Assembly: GCF_001761485.1 (NCBI RefSeq)
Contig: NC_090773.1
Span: 3,348,001 to 3,412,000, forward strand
DNA length: 64,000 nucleotides
Direction of reading: 5' to 3'
DNA from: Yarrowia lipolytica
Lineage: Eukaryota > Ascomycota > Dipodascomycetes > Dipodascales
Position 1 is the first letter of the stretch; each line of letters starts with the position of its first letter. The notes under the pieces are model-generated. The model saw nothing but the letters and a program-made list of their open reading frames with translations. It had not been told where the DNA came from and ran no database searches. Positions 33,005-42,897 of this stretch are shown one piece after another. Position numbers and translations under genes: made by a program.

Positions 33005-33952
33005 CTAGCAGGTCTTGCATCGCTCCTTCTCCTCCAACTCCTTGTCCAGCTTTTTGCTAATCTTTCTCCACAGCTTATAGAAGCCCACAGAGCCACTTGC
33101 CAGTCCAGTTACTGTCTGGTAAATGTTACTCAGACCCTCCGGCTCCAGACAGTCGATGGTGCAGAAGATAAAGTCGTTAGCGAGTTTGAACAGCGTCAAT
33201 TTGGCATCCCAAATAGCCGCCTCGTCGCCAGACTTAGCCGCCAGCTGATAAGTTTCTATGCCGACCTTGATATTAATGAAAATGGCTCCGTACCATCCCC
33301 AGTTGGCCATGAGCTCTCCGTTTCGGCCGAGTCTCTTGCCCTTGACCACTCCAATTTTGCTGAGACAGTAAATGTCGTCACCGATAGTGTTTATGACCTC
33401 CATGAGCTCCGATTGGAACGCCAATGAAGTCAAGGGGTTCTTGGTTGTGACCAAATCCTCCACAGGACCCAACCACTCGCCTAATTTGATGATTTTTCGG
33501 AACTGCGAAAAGTTGGAAACCATACCATTCAGGCGCGACTCCATCTCGGCCAGTTTCCATAAAAGCATCATCTGTTTGTGTCGTGTGAACCACCCCTGTT
33601 TGGCCGCCCAAAGCAGAAGACGTCCTGTGTACTGGATCAGCTTGATGGTCTTGTCCAGACCGCCCTTTTCCGCAAATAGCGTCAGAAAAACGCGCCATGG
33701 CGACGCGTGCAACGGAGGACGAGCTGCGTCGGCAATACTCCGTTCAGCAATAGACATGGGCACCGGAGCAGGGATTTCTGTTGTGTTGTCGATGATCTCG
33801 GGTTTATGTGCTTGGAACTCCTTGATTTCCACTTTCTCGTCGATTCTGACAGTCTTCTGCGAATCTCCAGCCGGTTTCGTCCGTCCAACCAGCTTAGACA
33901 CCATGTTTGGTTCCCCCAAAGTCGTCATTTTGATGAATACAGGTTGGATCAT
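33005..33952 (-). CDS. PEX11-family peroxisomal membrane protein
   Basis: The 315-residue protein resembles fungal Pex11/Pex11C proteins, which elongate and divide the peroxisomal membrane. The conserved body starts near residue 85 with WRVFLTLFAEKGGLDKTIKLIQYTGRLLLW, followed by a Pex11-type amphipathic stretch (LAEMESRLNGMVSNFSQFRKIIKLGEWL). A central hydrophobic segment NWGWYGAIFINIKVGIE follows, and a C-terminal LTLFKLANDFIFCTIDC to LASGSVGFYKLWRK region. The N-terminal 80 residues are hydrophilic and probably disordered, as in the Pex11C/GIM5-type group. It ends with CKTC. The first ATG is at 33952; a second in-frame ATG at 33928 is equally possible. Yarrowia has several PEX11 paralogues and I cannot assign which one this is. 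Confidence 0.85.
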   Translation of the reverse strand: MIQPVFIKMTTLGEPNMVSKLVGRTKPAGDSQKTVRIDEKVEIKEFQAHKPEIIDNTTEIPAPVPMSIAERSIADAARPPLHASPWRVFLTLFAEKGGLDKTIKLIQYTGRLLLWAAKQGWFTRHKQMMLLWKLAEMESRLNGMVSNFSQFRKIIKLGEWLGPVEDLVTTKNPLTSLAFQSELMEVINTIGDDIYCLSKIGVVKGKRLGRNGELMANWGWYGAIFINIKVGIETYQLAAKSGDEAAIWDAKLTLFKLANDFIFCTIDCLEPEGLSNIYQTVTGLASGSVGFYKLWRKISKKLDKELEEKERCKTC

Positions 33953-35406
33953 GCTCAACGGTATTATTATAACGGTTTTGACTTCTTACTGCAACTGTTG
34001 TCAACAACTTCCACAGGACTTTGACCACGTTTGGAGAAAGGAGAAACCTCAGAGATACCGAAAAAACTCCCCCTGAAGCTGTATAAATCACCGGAAAATT
34101 TCACTCCAACTTTTCGCTCTGCCATAAACCACTTTACCACGGGAATAATCCCCTTTCTGATTGGCCTCGGCTCGGTCCATTAAAGTTTCACGTGTGCTAC
34201 AACCTGCACCAAACTGCACCACCAAAATGCGTGCATACTACACCAAGGGGTGCACTGCACGATTAGTAAGAGAATGGTGATGCAAAAGCACCAGAAGAGG
34301 GGGGTAGAGGCGTCGCGTGACCACCTTTCTTCTGGTGGCCGTCTCATTTCACGTTACCACCTTCTTTCACGTGACATACCCCGTCCGCTCTCGCCTTTGA
34401 CAGCAATTATAATCGTGTGGATGTACAAGTACCCCTCCATACCACCCCTCATTTTGTGTGTACACCGTTGACGCATAGTTATGTCCCCTGGTGACCCCCC
34501 ACGGTCCTGTGTAGGGAAACGAAGCTGATGAGGCAATTCTACGACGCCATATACGTCTCCTGACGCATATTCCGGCCTCTTCAAATAGGAATGTGGCTCT
34601 TTTATGAGTTTTTTCTTGAGTTGTTGAATAGCGTTGATTCCGCGTTTTAGAATATATATTTTTTGGTTGGGACTTTTGATTTGACTCATGTTTTATTTTA
34701 TAAAAAAACATATACAGTGTTGCAGTTGGAATATATAAACGTCGGTCGGTTCGATTCTCAATTGTGTGCAATATGACCCGAAAATATATCTTGTAATGAG
34801 CGTATTACTTTGATGAGCGTATTACCCACTTGTTGAAAGCTCAGCGTGGGTAAAGCTGACACGAGAAGAACAATTGTTAGTGTGGTTTGTTTCCAGGGTG
34901 GCTCGGGAGTGGGCTGGATCGAACCCACGGCCTCCCTGGCCTGGAGTATGGAGTCACCATGACAGAGCTCTTTGAGGCCATATTAAAGAGACATGAAAAA
35001 AGGATAGAGCCAGTTTTGTATATTTAGGGAGTTTATATATCCTATTGTTACGAATTAATTTGTTCATGTAATCTCTGAGAGAGAATCTATAAGCACAGTA
35101 GCAGTACATACTTGAACGTTGCAGTTGAGTGAAAAAATCCAGATAGCGGAACTTGTACATATAGAAGAAAGCTACCAAGTTACAGTACAGTACAACAAAA
35201 GTGATAAAGACAAGTTATTTCACGTGATTATTTAAATCACAGGGATTTTGTTGCTTTCCGAAATACACTGGCCGTTTTATGAGCTCCCAGATATACAATA
35301 TCGCGACGCGTTCACGGGTGTAGTATTTAAGATTTGGGGCGTATCCACGGCAACGGTATCGTGCATGAGTTTGTTGGGCACACTCAAGCACACCTCTACT
35401 CCGTCA
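33953..35406. other. divergent promoter region between PEX11-type gene and SOS7-like gene
   Basis: TCACGTGA at about 34367 and 35220 and a TGCACCA repeat near 34205-34260 are present. At 34910-34945 there is a tRNA-like B-box fragment without a foldable partner. The frames at 34354-34771 (minus) are not recognisable. Confidence 0.5.
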
Positions 35407-36135
35407 ATGTCTCTATCTATCGACAAATACAAGCGGATTTACCGCAAGAACCCACTTCCCGAGGTGGCTGACTACGCGGCCGAACTGCAGCAGTCACGTG
35501 AGCAGTTCAAGAACGTCAAGTTTGCGTTTTTAGAGCAGGAAAACAAGGAAAAGTTCATTCGGTCGTTGACGACGAATGACAGGGTGCTGGAACAGGCTGA
35601 TATTGATGCCGTAACTGCTGAGTCAGCCACCGGAAAGGAGCAGCTTCGGGTAGAGAAGCGCAAGGTGGAAGAGATTAGCAAGGAAGTGGAGGAGTTGGCT
35701 CAGGAGGTGGTAGCCAAAGACGGAGCCTTGGAGGAACAGAAGGAGAAAAAAAAGAAGCTCCAGAGTGAGTTGGCGGATGTGCAGAAACAGGTGTCAGCTC
35801 TCCAGGATGAAAGCCATAATCTCCCACCCCACCTGGCAGAAATGATGGGTCAATCTTTACAGGAGTTGGAAATTCAACTTGAACAGAGTAAAGCGGAATT
35901 GCAGACCAGTAAAGAGATGGTGACTCAGGTCGAGGAAGAACTGGTGCCACAACTGAATCAGGAGTTGGCGGACAAGAAGGCCGAGACGGGGGCCTTACAG
36001 GGAGATCTCCTGCATGCTACTGCAGAGGCTGATAGAGCTGTGGCCGAGAGAGAGAGGTTGAAGGGGAAATACAATGACAAGGAGCGGTTGATTTTGTGGC
36101 TCAAGAGTTCATTGGAGGTGATGGAGCAGCAGTAG
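35407..36135 (+). CDS. coiled-coil kinetochore protein, SOS7-like
   Basis: The 242-residue protein is almost entirely coiled coil from about residue 75 to 240. Near its N-terminus it has VKFAFLEQENKEKFIRSLTT (about 36-55), which resembles the signature of the Sos7/Kre28 kinetochore family (a LEQE-KEKFLR motif). In fission yeast Sos7 works with the KNL1 homologue Spc7 at the outer kinetochore, and Kre28 pairs with Spc105 in budding yeast. The assignment rests on this single motif plus the coiled-coil architecture. The frame is open upstream with in-frame ATGs at 35248 and 35365; 35407 is chosen because the earlier residues do not resemble the family. TCACGTGA occurs both upstream (35220) and inside the gene (about 35493). 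Confidence 0.65.
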   Translation: MSLSIDKYKRIYRKNPLPEVADYAAELQQSREQFKNVKFAFLEQENKEKFIRSLTTNDRVLEQADIDAVTAESATGKEQLRVEKRKVEEISKEVEELAQEVVAKDGALEEQKEKKKKLQSELADVQKQVSALQDESHNLPPHLAEMMGQSLQELEIQLEQSKAELQTSKEMVTQVEEELVPQLNQELADKKAETGALQGDLLHATAEADRAVAERERLKGKYNDKERLILWLKSSLEVMEQQ

Positions 36136-37531
36136 TCAGATCAGAGGAGATATGGTGAGACGCATAGACGTAGTCCGGGTGTCTACATATGGTCACGGGT
36201 GGTTCCGGGTAACCACCAAGGGATTCCTGATGTCTGAATGTGACCGTTGTCTGTGACCGTTGCCTGCGACTGTTTGTCTATGACCTCCAGCCTATGCTAC
36301 CGGTATCTCGCTCCGCCTATTTTGTCTACTTATGGCCATCCGTTCAGGCCAGTGCGGCAACGGTTCAGACATCCGGTTCTAGATTTTAATCTGTTCATGG
36401 ATATTTTGTGAAATGCACCATGATTAGCGATGTACTGCCATGATGTGTTGTGAAATTTGTTGGAATCACGTTGAAGTTGCTTGAGGAGTGTTGCTATCGA
36501 GAATCTGAAGTATTGCTTTCTAGCTTCTCAGGTGAATTTCCCAATTTGGTGTCTTCTATTAACTTCAGAAACACTTGTTCAATGTCTGTCCCTAAACAAC
36601 GACCTTTTCAGGTTTCTGCCACATCACCGAGATATGTCACGTCTTTCTCTAGTCTCATACAGTTCTTGCAGTTAACATAACCATATTCTGCACTGAACTT
36701 GAGTTGATATCTGGCAGTATGTCTACTACTTGAACATTTAGTTGACGTCTGTTCGGACCAGATCATGATCAGTACCGATGGCACGTGACAGTTCCGTCTG
36801 TGTAACTAGATGATGCATCAGCAGCTATTCTGGTGCTTCTTCCAGTTCATTTTTCCTATTATCACCACATGATTACGGGGTTCACTAAGACCATCTGAGG
36901 AAATCTGGCCGGTGGAATAGTACAACAGCTAGGGTCACACGAGTAAATGTATTGATATCTGAAGTCACATGGTCAGCTGTATCTGCATAGAGATGCCGTT
37001 AAAATGGTTTCATCTGGCGAAACCACTCATAGTGAGTCGTTTTATGGCTCTGTCTACGGTGACTTACTAGTAGATCCATTTGGTCTTTACTCTAGCCAGT
37101 TAGCTGTATATAGCCCAAGTCCCATTGTTGGTGTCTCAGGTCTTGATAATTCCCCTAGGTCTCCGAGGACGTCAGTATTCCACTGGTAGTCACTAGTCTT
37201 AGTCTACTCTAGCGGAAGTAGCGTCTATCGCACGGCTGACGTGTGGCTGAACCACGTTGGCAATGCGCGTCCTAGACTAGCCGTTACCCCATCTACTCTT
37301 CGCTCTTCACCCTTCACCCTTCACTCTTCTGCTTCAACCTCAGCCTAATTACAGAGACGCCTATCGGTCCCCCAAAGCTACCTTGATCTACATTTACTTT
37401 GATCTACGTCCACCTTTATCTACACACCAGATCGATCCATCTACTCCAAGCCTGATGAATCAACAGGAATAATGACAACATTCATTTTATGAGCTCATTA
37501 GGGGCAACACGACTGGCTGAATCTTCACCGG
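36136..37531. other. intergenic region, no gene recognised
   Basis: Convergent space between the SOS7-like gene and a small membrane protein gene. Frames at 36450-36680 and 37004-37189 show no family features. Short CT-rich repeats (CTTCACCCTTCAC, TTTGATCTAC) occur at 37300-37430. Confidence 0.5.
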
Positions 37532-37900
37532 TTACCTCTGAGAAATAGCATGGTAGCCCAGACCGGCTCCCACACAAGCCAGACCTCCCACCAGTCCAGA
37601 GCTCTTCTTCTGCTTGCTAAACAGGTTCGAGAGATACAGCAGCGTCTGTGCAGCCATAAGAATGGCCCACGTGATTGCCATGTTGATCTGCCAGTTGTAG
37701 ACTTCGTTGCTGGGGTACGCAAACTTGATGACGGCCTTGATGGCGGAAATCAGGAAGGCATACAGCGCCATCTTGGTGAACTCCCTAACGGTGGCGGTGT
37801 CGGCCGCGCTTTCGGTGATGCCCGACACGGGGGTGTCTTTTTCACTCTCAGTCGTATCGCTTTTAACGGGGGCGTTTTTTTTTCGGTTGGTGACGGCCAT
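37532..37900 (-). CDS. small membrane protein, orphan
   Basis: The 122-residue protein has a hydrophilic N-terminal 40 residues rich in Lys, Ser and Thr, then three hydrophobic segments: about 44-61 (MALYAFLISAIKAVIKF), about 72-93 (INMAITWAILMAAQTLLYLS) and a glycine-rich one at about 102-119 (GLVGGLACVGAGLGYHA). I do not recognise the family. Good start context (GCCATGG on the coding strand reads ACCATGG), codon use like its neighbours and a coherent membrane topology argue that it is real. A location in the endoplasmic reticulum or mitochondrial outer membrane is possible but not shown. The start at 37900 is preferred over upstream in-frame ATGs at 37981 and 37963, which add a His/Thr-rich stretch. 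Confidence 0.7.
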   Translation of the reverse strand: MAVTNRKKNAPVKSDTTESEKDTPVSGITESAADTATVREFTKMALYAFLISAIKAVIKFAYPSNEVYNWQINMAITWAILMAAQTLLYLSNLFSKQKKSSGLVGGLACVGAGLGYHAISQR

Positions 37901-38448
37901 GGTGGAATGTGGGGATAGTATGGTGAGAGATATGAGTCGAAGGTTGGGGTTCGTCGTATGCATGTTATGCATAACATGCATTTAACCTGCATAATTTGTT
38001 TCAAGGGGATTTGTGAATGGAACAAAAATTGATGCTAATACTGATCCTAGGGAAAAACGGACAAAACTAGTAAGTTTGAAATCACTCCAACATCACTTCA
38101 ATATGTTTCGATTTCTGATTGGACCCTTACTAGTCAGTTCAGATGCAACGTCAAAGTGTCAGAATCTGGGGTAACTAAACTTTAATACCAACTCACCAAA
38201 TGTGGGGATACTTGATTGGCAGAAAATTGGTTATATCAACCTGAATGAAAGAAGTGTGGATGTGGAAGACTTACCAATCGAATTCCATGGGCACGCATAC
38301 TCGAAACAAGTGACACAAACAAGAATATCGCAGTGATACTTGCACTTTCACCGAAGCAGATCCCCTCCGGAACAAACTCGGGGCCAGAAAAATGCCACAA
38401 AATTTTCGTATTTCGTAAATCATAGAATCATTATTTTTTATACATACA
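37901..38448. other. intergenic region, no gene recognised
   Basis: AT-rich. It contains the perfect palindrome ATGCATGTTATGCATAACATGCAT around 37959-37982 (read in two halves), directly upstream of the small membrane protein gene; nothing else was identified. Confidence 0.45.
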
Positions 38449-39810
38449 CTAAACCGAGTCACTTCGGCCCCGAATAACGCCGTCCTGGACGAGCTTGTTG
38501 ATCTCGGCATCAGAGTACCCGACCTCTCGGAAGACCTCAAAGGTGTGCTGACCAAGCAGAGGCGGGGGCATTCGAATGTTGGGCTGCGACGTCTTGTCAG
38601 AAAACTTGACGGGGACACCGACGAGTTTCATGGGACCACAAACGGGGTGATCCACAGTCTGGATCATGTCTCGTGCCACAACGTGCTCGTTGCTCAGCGT
38701 GGTCTGAATGTCGTTGATAGCGGCAAATGGGAAGTTGAAGACCTTGAAGATTTCAACCCAGTCGTTGGTCTTTTTGGTCTTGGTCACCTCGTGAATGGCA
38801 GGCACCAGAATGTCTCTGTTCTTGACTCTAAGGGCGTTGGACAAGAACCGGGGGTCAGTTTTCCACTCAGGCTTGCCCAGAGCGTCACAGGCCAACTTGA
38901 ACAGATTGTCGTTGCCTCCTCCGATCATAATGCTTCCATCGGCGGTATCAAAGGCCTGGTAGGGGCAAATGGACGGATGCGCAGTTCCCTGTCGGCCCGA
39001 GTCAGGCTTGCCACTGATGAGCACCTGAGAGGCGATGTTGGCAAGAGAAGCCACCTGACAGTCGGCTAGAGAGGCATCGATATGCGTGCCCTTGCCGGAA
39101 ACGCCTCGCTTAATGAGAGCTGCCAGCACGGAGTTAGATGCGTAGAGGCCGGTGGTGAGATCAGTCACGGCTACTCCGACCTTGGAGGGAGCTCCATCCG
39201 GTTCTCCGGTGATATGCATGAGTCCCATTTCCGCTTCAACCATGACATCGTAGCCGGGTCGGTGCGAGTAAGGTCCAGTCTGGCCGTATCCTGTGATGGA
39301 TGTGTAGATGAGCTTGGGGTTAGCATCCTTGAGATCATCGTAACTGAGTCCATACCGTTTGAGAGTGCCAGGAACGTAGTTTTCGACAAACACGTCAGCA
39401 GAAGCAATAAGACGTTTGAGAGCAGCCTTGCCCTCGTCCGACTGGAAGGACAGGCCGACGGACTTTTTGTTTCGGTTCACGCAAAGAAAGTAAGCCGACT
39501 CGCCAGGTGCTGTGCCTGCAACCTCCACCATATCCCTACTGACTCCAAGAGAGTCATCCGTCTTTGTGTATGGCGCAAACGGCGGACCCCAGGCTCGAGT
39601 GTCATCGCCACGAGTCGGGTGTTCGATTTTGATCACGTCTGCTCCCAGATCAGCCAGCAATTGTGTGCAGTAGGGTCCGGCCAGAACCCGAGACATGTCC
39701 ACCACTCTGACCCCAGCCAGAGGAAGCGACGAGCCGGAGTTCAGGGCACGTGACGTGCTGGAGAAGCTTCTGATGTGTGAGAACTGTCGAACGCGATTGA
39801 TACGAAGCAT
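38449..39810 (-). CDS. mitochondrial class III CoA-transferase (SUGCT / CaiB-BaiF family)
   Basis: The 453-residue protein belongs to the class III CoA-transferases. It begins with a mitochondrial presequence (MLRINRVRQFSHIRSFSST), then the family start LAGVRVVDMSRVLAGPYCTQLLADLGADVIKIE in pieces at about 31-63. The catalytic aspartate that forms the acyl anhydride is Asp188 in YSHRPGYDVMVEAE. Further family blocks are VFVENYVPGTLKRYGL and GTHIDASLADCQVA. The closest characterised type is SUGCT, which moves CoA between succinyl-CoA and glutarate or hydroxymethylglutarate; a formyl- or oxalate-type substrate cannot be excluded. The ATG at 39810 fits the presequence and has a TATA box about 60 bp upstream. 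It lacks a peroxisomal C-terminal tripeptide (ends DSV). Confidence 0.88.
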   Translation of the reverse strand: MLRINRVRQFSHIRSFSSTSRALNSGSSLPLAGVRVVDMSRVLAGPYCTQLLADLGADVIKIEHPTRGDDTRAWGPPFAPYTKTDDSLGVSRDMVEVAGTAPGESAYFLCVNRNKKSVGLSFQSDEGKAALKRLIASADVFVENYVPGTLKRYGLSYDDLKDANPKLIYTSITGYGQTGPYSHRPGYDVMVEAEMGLMHITGEPDGAPSKVGVAVTDLTTGLYASNSVLAALIKRGVSGKGTHIDASLADCQVASLANIASQVLISGKPDSGRQGTAHPSICPYQAFDTADGSIMIGGGNDNLFKLACDALGKPEWKTDPRFLSNALRVKNRDILVPAIHEVTKTKKTNDWVEIFKVFNFPFAAINDIQTTLSNEHVVARDMIQTVDHPVCGPMKLVGVPVKFSDKTSQPNIRMPPPLLGQHTFEVFREVGYSDAEINKLVQDGVIRGRSDSV

Positions 39811-39868
39811 TTTGAGCGACTGTGCGTGGTTCTGAGTGTGGTTCGGTGATCTGGGGTCGATCCGCCGT

Positions 39869-39878
39869 CTTATATATA
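39869..39878 (-). promoter_or_regulatory. TATA box of the CoA-transferase gene
   Basis: The minus strand reads CTATATATAA about 60 bp upstream of the ATG at 39810. Confidence 0.6.
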
Positions 39879-40188
39879 GCAGACTCCATTGTGCAGATGC
39901 GCGGTAGTTATTACCCCAGCTGAAACGCTTAGAGTTGGCGACTAGCACTAGGTCCAAAGAGGCGGCATCTCTTGCACAATCAATTGAGGGGCCATCGGTT
40001 CGATTTCCACACCCATCAGATTGATGACTGCTGCTGCAGTACATCTATGTGGGGTATTGCCCAGTTGCGGGCACGTGACCTGTGTGAGAAGCAAATGTCG
40101 GGCGGCCCGAAAATTAGATGTAACCTTCACCGGACGGGGGTGAAAAAGTATCGCGTCACATGACCCGAAAAGAAAAGTAAGCGTCGAG

Positions 40189-40196
40189 TCACGTGA
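40189..40196. promoter_or_regulatory. TCACGTGA palindrome between CoA-transferase and FAD1
   Basis: A perfect TCACGTGA, with a related TCACATGA about 35 bp to the left. CACGTG is the core of Cbf1/Tye7-type bHLH sites. Regulator unknown. Confidence 0.4.
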
Positions 40197-40632
40197 CGAA
40201 ACTGACTCTGGGGTCCGAAGCGATGGGAATAAGGCACAAATCTGGCTGAGTATCGTAGCAGTATCGTATCTTAGTCTCATTCTTGGACTGTCTACTCCAA
40301 GGTCCTAAGAGTGCAGTTAAGGTTCGTAGGCTCCCAAGTTACTCTAAGTATCTGTACTTCAGTAAAAATGATAATCTTGCCCCAGCTCGATACTTATAGA
40401 GACAAGTTGTTGATATTTGTGTCTTTTTGGTATATTAAAGCGTGTATTAAGTCATTGGTATGTGTTTCAAATTTCTCGAATCTCCATAATCCTGATTTAA
40501 GACCCCCAGCGGGATTTTGTAATAACTATTCGCCAAGTAAATTCCAACTTTTTTTGGCAACCACACTGAACATAATACTTCTTGCCTCATCGCAAATGTT
40601 ACCCACATCATCTTCCACTTCCTACAATTCGG

Positions 40633-40681
40633 TCACGTGACTACCCATAATCCTCCTCCCACTCACCCTTCTGTCACGTGA
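40633..40681. promoter_or_regulatory. two TCACGTGA palindromes in the FAD1 promoter
   Basis: Copies at 40633-40640 and 40674-40681, 150-195 bp upstream of the FAD1 ATG. The spacing of 41 bp is close to four helical turns. A telomere-like AACCCTAACCCT lies at about 40812, just before the start codon. Confidence 0.4.
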
Positions 40682-40827
40682 CCGGCTATTACCCCGCGAT
40701 CACGCATCTTCCTGCTTGCCCCTCATTTAAACAAGCCGCATCATGTTTTTTCACTTGACTCCGACTAACTCCCAACGGCGGCTCGTACGTGAAAGAATCA
40801 CATGACCTCCAAACCCTAACCCTCGAC

Positions 40828-41944
40828 ATGATTGTTGGACCCAAGACCAAATTTCACTCTCTGTACAACCACATGTTTTCACAGACGTGCCACAAGTTCT
40901 CCGGGGTTGTGGACTCGTTTCTGGCTTCTAACGGCGGCGCGCTCCGCAAGGCGACCCAAGATCACGTGAGAGAGTCGCTGAGGGTTTTGCACGAAGCCCT
41001 AGAAAGATATGAGTGAGTGATTTGAGGCGAGGGGGAGGGAGATCCAACACTATTTGGAAGATATTAGCGGTTTCTAAGTGGCTTTGGGTTGTTATTTGAG
41101 TGTGTGGAAAGTGTCAAGTCGGATTTCAACTGGATCTCAGCCAACTTGGGTTCGTTCTAGGAGGTTCTATATCGATCTGTCATATTATCTCGGTATGGAG
41201 ATAAGTGTGTGGAGGTTGAACGGATTTAGGATCCGCAAGCTTCAACAAAATCTCCAGGTCCGTTAAATGTCTATCACTTTCTCAACCTCCCCGGTCCCCC
41301 CTGGATCATGCACATTGTCACGTTCCTAATCCTCAAGCTAACACAGTCTCAACCAGATATCGCTCTCTTACAACGGCGGAAAAGACTGTCAAGTGATGGT
41401 CATTCTACTTTTAGCCGCTCTCTGGCGCCGTTTTGGGGAAGATCCGGCTGTTCTCAACAACCTGGGCGCCTTCAAATCCGTCTACGTGGCTTCAGAAAAG
41501 GCGTTTGAAGAAGTGGACACATTTGTGGACAATTCATGCCAGGAATACGGACTGCAGCAGATCCGGCTGTCTGAGCCAATGAAGGCTGCGTTCGAGCACT
41601 TTTTGAGCGAAAACCCTACCGTCAAGGCCATTATTGTTGGCATTAGAAGATCGGATCCGTATGGACAACAGCTCAAGCCGTTTGATCCGACTGATTCGGG
41701 ATGGCCAGACTTTATGAGAGTCCATCCAGTGCTGGAATGGAAGTATGTGAATATCTGGGACTTTTTGAGAGGAACAGATTCGGCCTATTGCTGTCTGTAT
41801 GATAAGGGATATACATCTTTGGGTGGCACAGACTCGACTGTCCCGAATCCCAAGTTGTTGAAAAAGGGAACTTGTGCCGAGTTTTTGCCTGCTTATGCGT
41901 TGGTGAAGGATGAGGAGGAGCGTTTGGGCAGATTTCGCAAGTGA
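40828..41944 (+). CDS. FAD1: FAD synthase (FMN adenylyltransferase), spliced (exons 40828-41012 and 41347-41944)
   Basis: The 260-residue protein makes FAD from FMN and ATP and belongs to the PAPS-reductase-like adenylyltransferase superfamily. Exon 1 ends in phase 2 after GAAAGATATGA at a GTGAGT donor (41013). The acceptor is CTAACACAG ending at 41346, and the joined frame reads ERYDLNQISLSYNGGKDCQV, restoring the ATP-binding SYNGGKDC motif exactly. Other family motifs in exon 2 are IVGIRRSDPYG, MRVHPVLEWKYVNIWDFLR and YCCLYDKGYTSLGGT. The intron is 334 bp. The ATG at 40828 is the first that stays in frame; an ATG at 40802 stops after five codons. The protein is slightly shorter than S. cerevisiae Fad1 (306). 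It is expected in the cytosol. Confidence 0.95.
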
Positions 41945-42897
41945 CGCCCTAGAATTGAGGAGAGACTGACTCCAAGTCACGAACGGACAACATCAGGGAA
42001 ATGGGTGTCATGAAAGGGCATCAACAGATGTTGTTGTTGTTATGATTTGGTATTATCCTGGCCATACATCCTTATGAATAACCCTCGCCTCGTCTCTCGC
42101 ATCACGGCATCACTGTGACAAGCTACTTTCTTCTGTATGTCCAACTTTTTCGAGGTCTCTCAAAAGAAAAGTCGAATCGCCCCCTGAGCTGAAAACGGGT
42201 TAACAGATGGACGTTATTCGGGCCTAATGATAAGGCACATCTACTACAGTACGTACCGCCGCAGGTGTGTATGTACTGAAGAGCATTTATGACATTATGA
42301 TACATGAATACAATGACAATGATTATTATAAAAGGAATGAGGGCCTTCGACTTGATTGTAGTATCTGGACGTGATCAATCGAGCTTGAACCTCCGGGAAC
42401 ATCCCCCATTTTTCTAACTAAAAACAAGTATCACCAACTAATGTAGTTGACAGATATGTCGGGCAATATTAATCCGATGTGGAATCTGAGAGCATGATTG
42501 GATTTGTTTTGTCGAGACAAGTCTTTTGTTGCCAGAAATATCAATAAAAATGATATTTTAAGCCCTGCAGTAGGAGTACTGGTTCGAAGATACTTTGTTG
42601 CGGTCTGAACAAAAATCAAGTAAAATTTCAAGTACACGGATTGTAATTCTGTCAGTGGAGTAAAAACTCCAAATACGATGAATACCAACAAAGACAATGG
42701 GATAATAATTGTAGATAATTCGATAGTATCCTGATGTTGTTGATTGGCTCTTCACTCATTCATGTGTGGTCAATTCAAGCTAAGTAGTTCACCAAACATA
42801 GTAAGAGCATCACAAGAGATACTTTTGGTTCTGTAAGACTCCAGTGATTCCCACAAAAGTGTATCAGCCCCTCCATTTAATAACTTATTTCTACTCT
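41945..42897. other. convergent intergenic region, no gene recognised
   Basis: AT-rich between FAD1 and the minus-strand orphan; open frames 42123-42305 and 42431-42755 (minus) have no recognisable features. Confidence 0.5.

Noticed and set aside
34905-34945. tRNA-like B-box (GGTTCGATCC on the minus strand) suggesting another tRNA gene
   Set aside because: The T stem cannot be paired properly, and no matching acceptor or anticodon stem was found on either side. At most it is a tRNA fragment.
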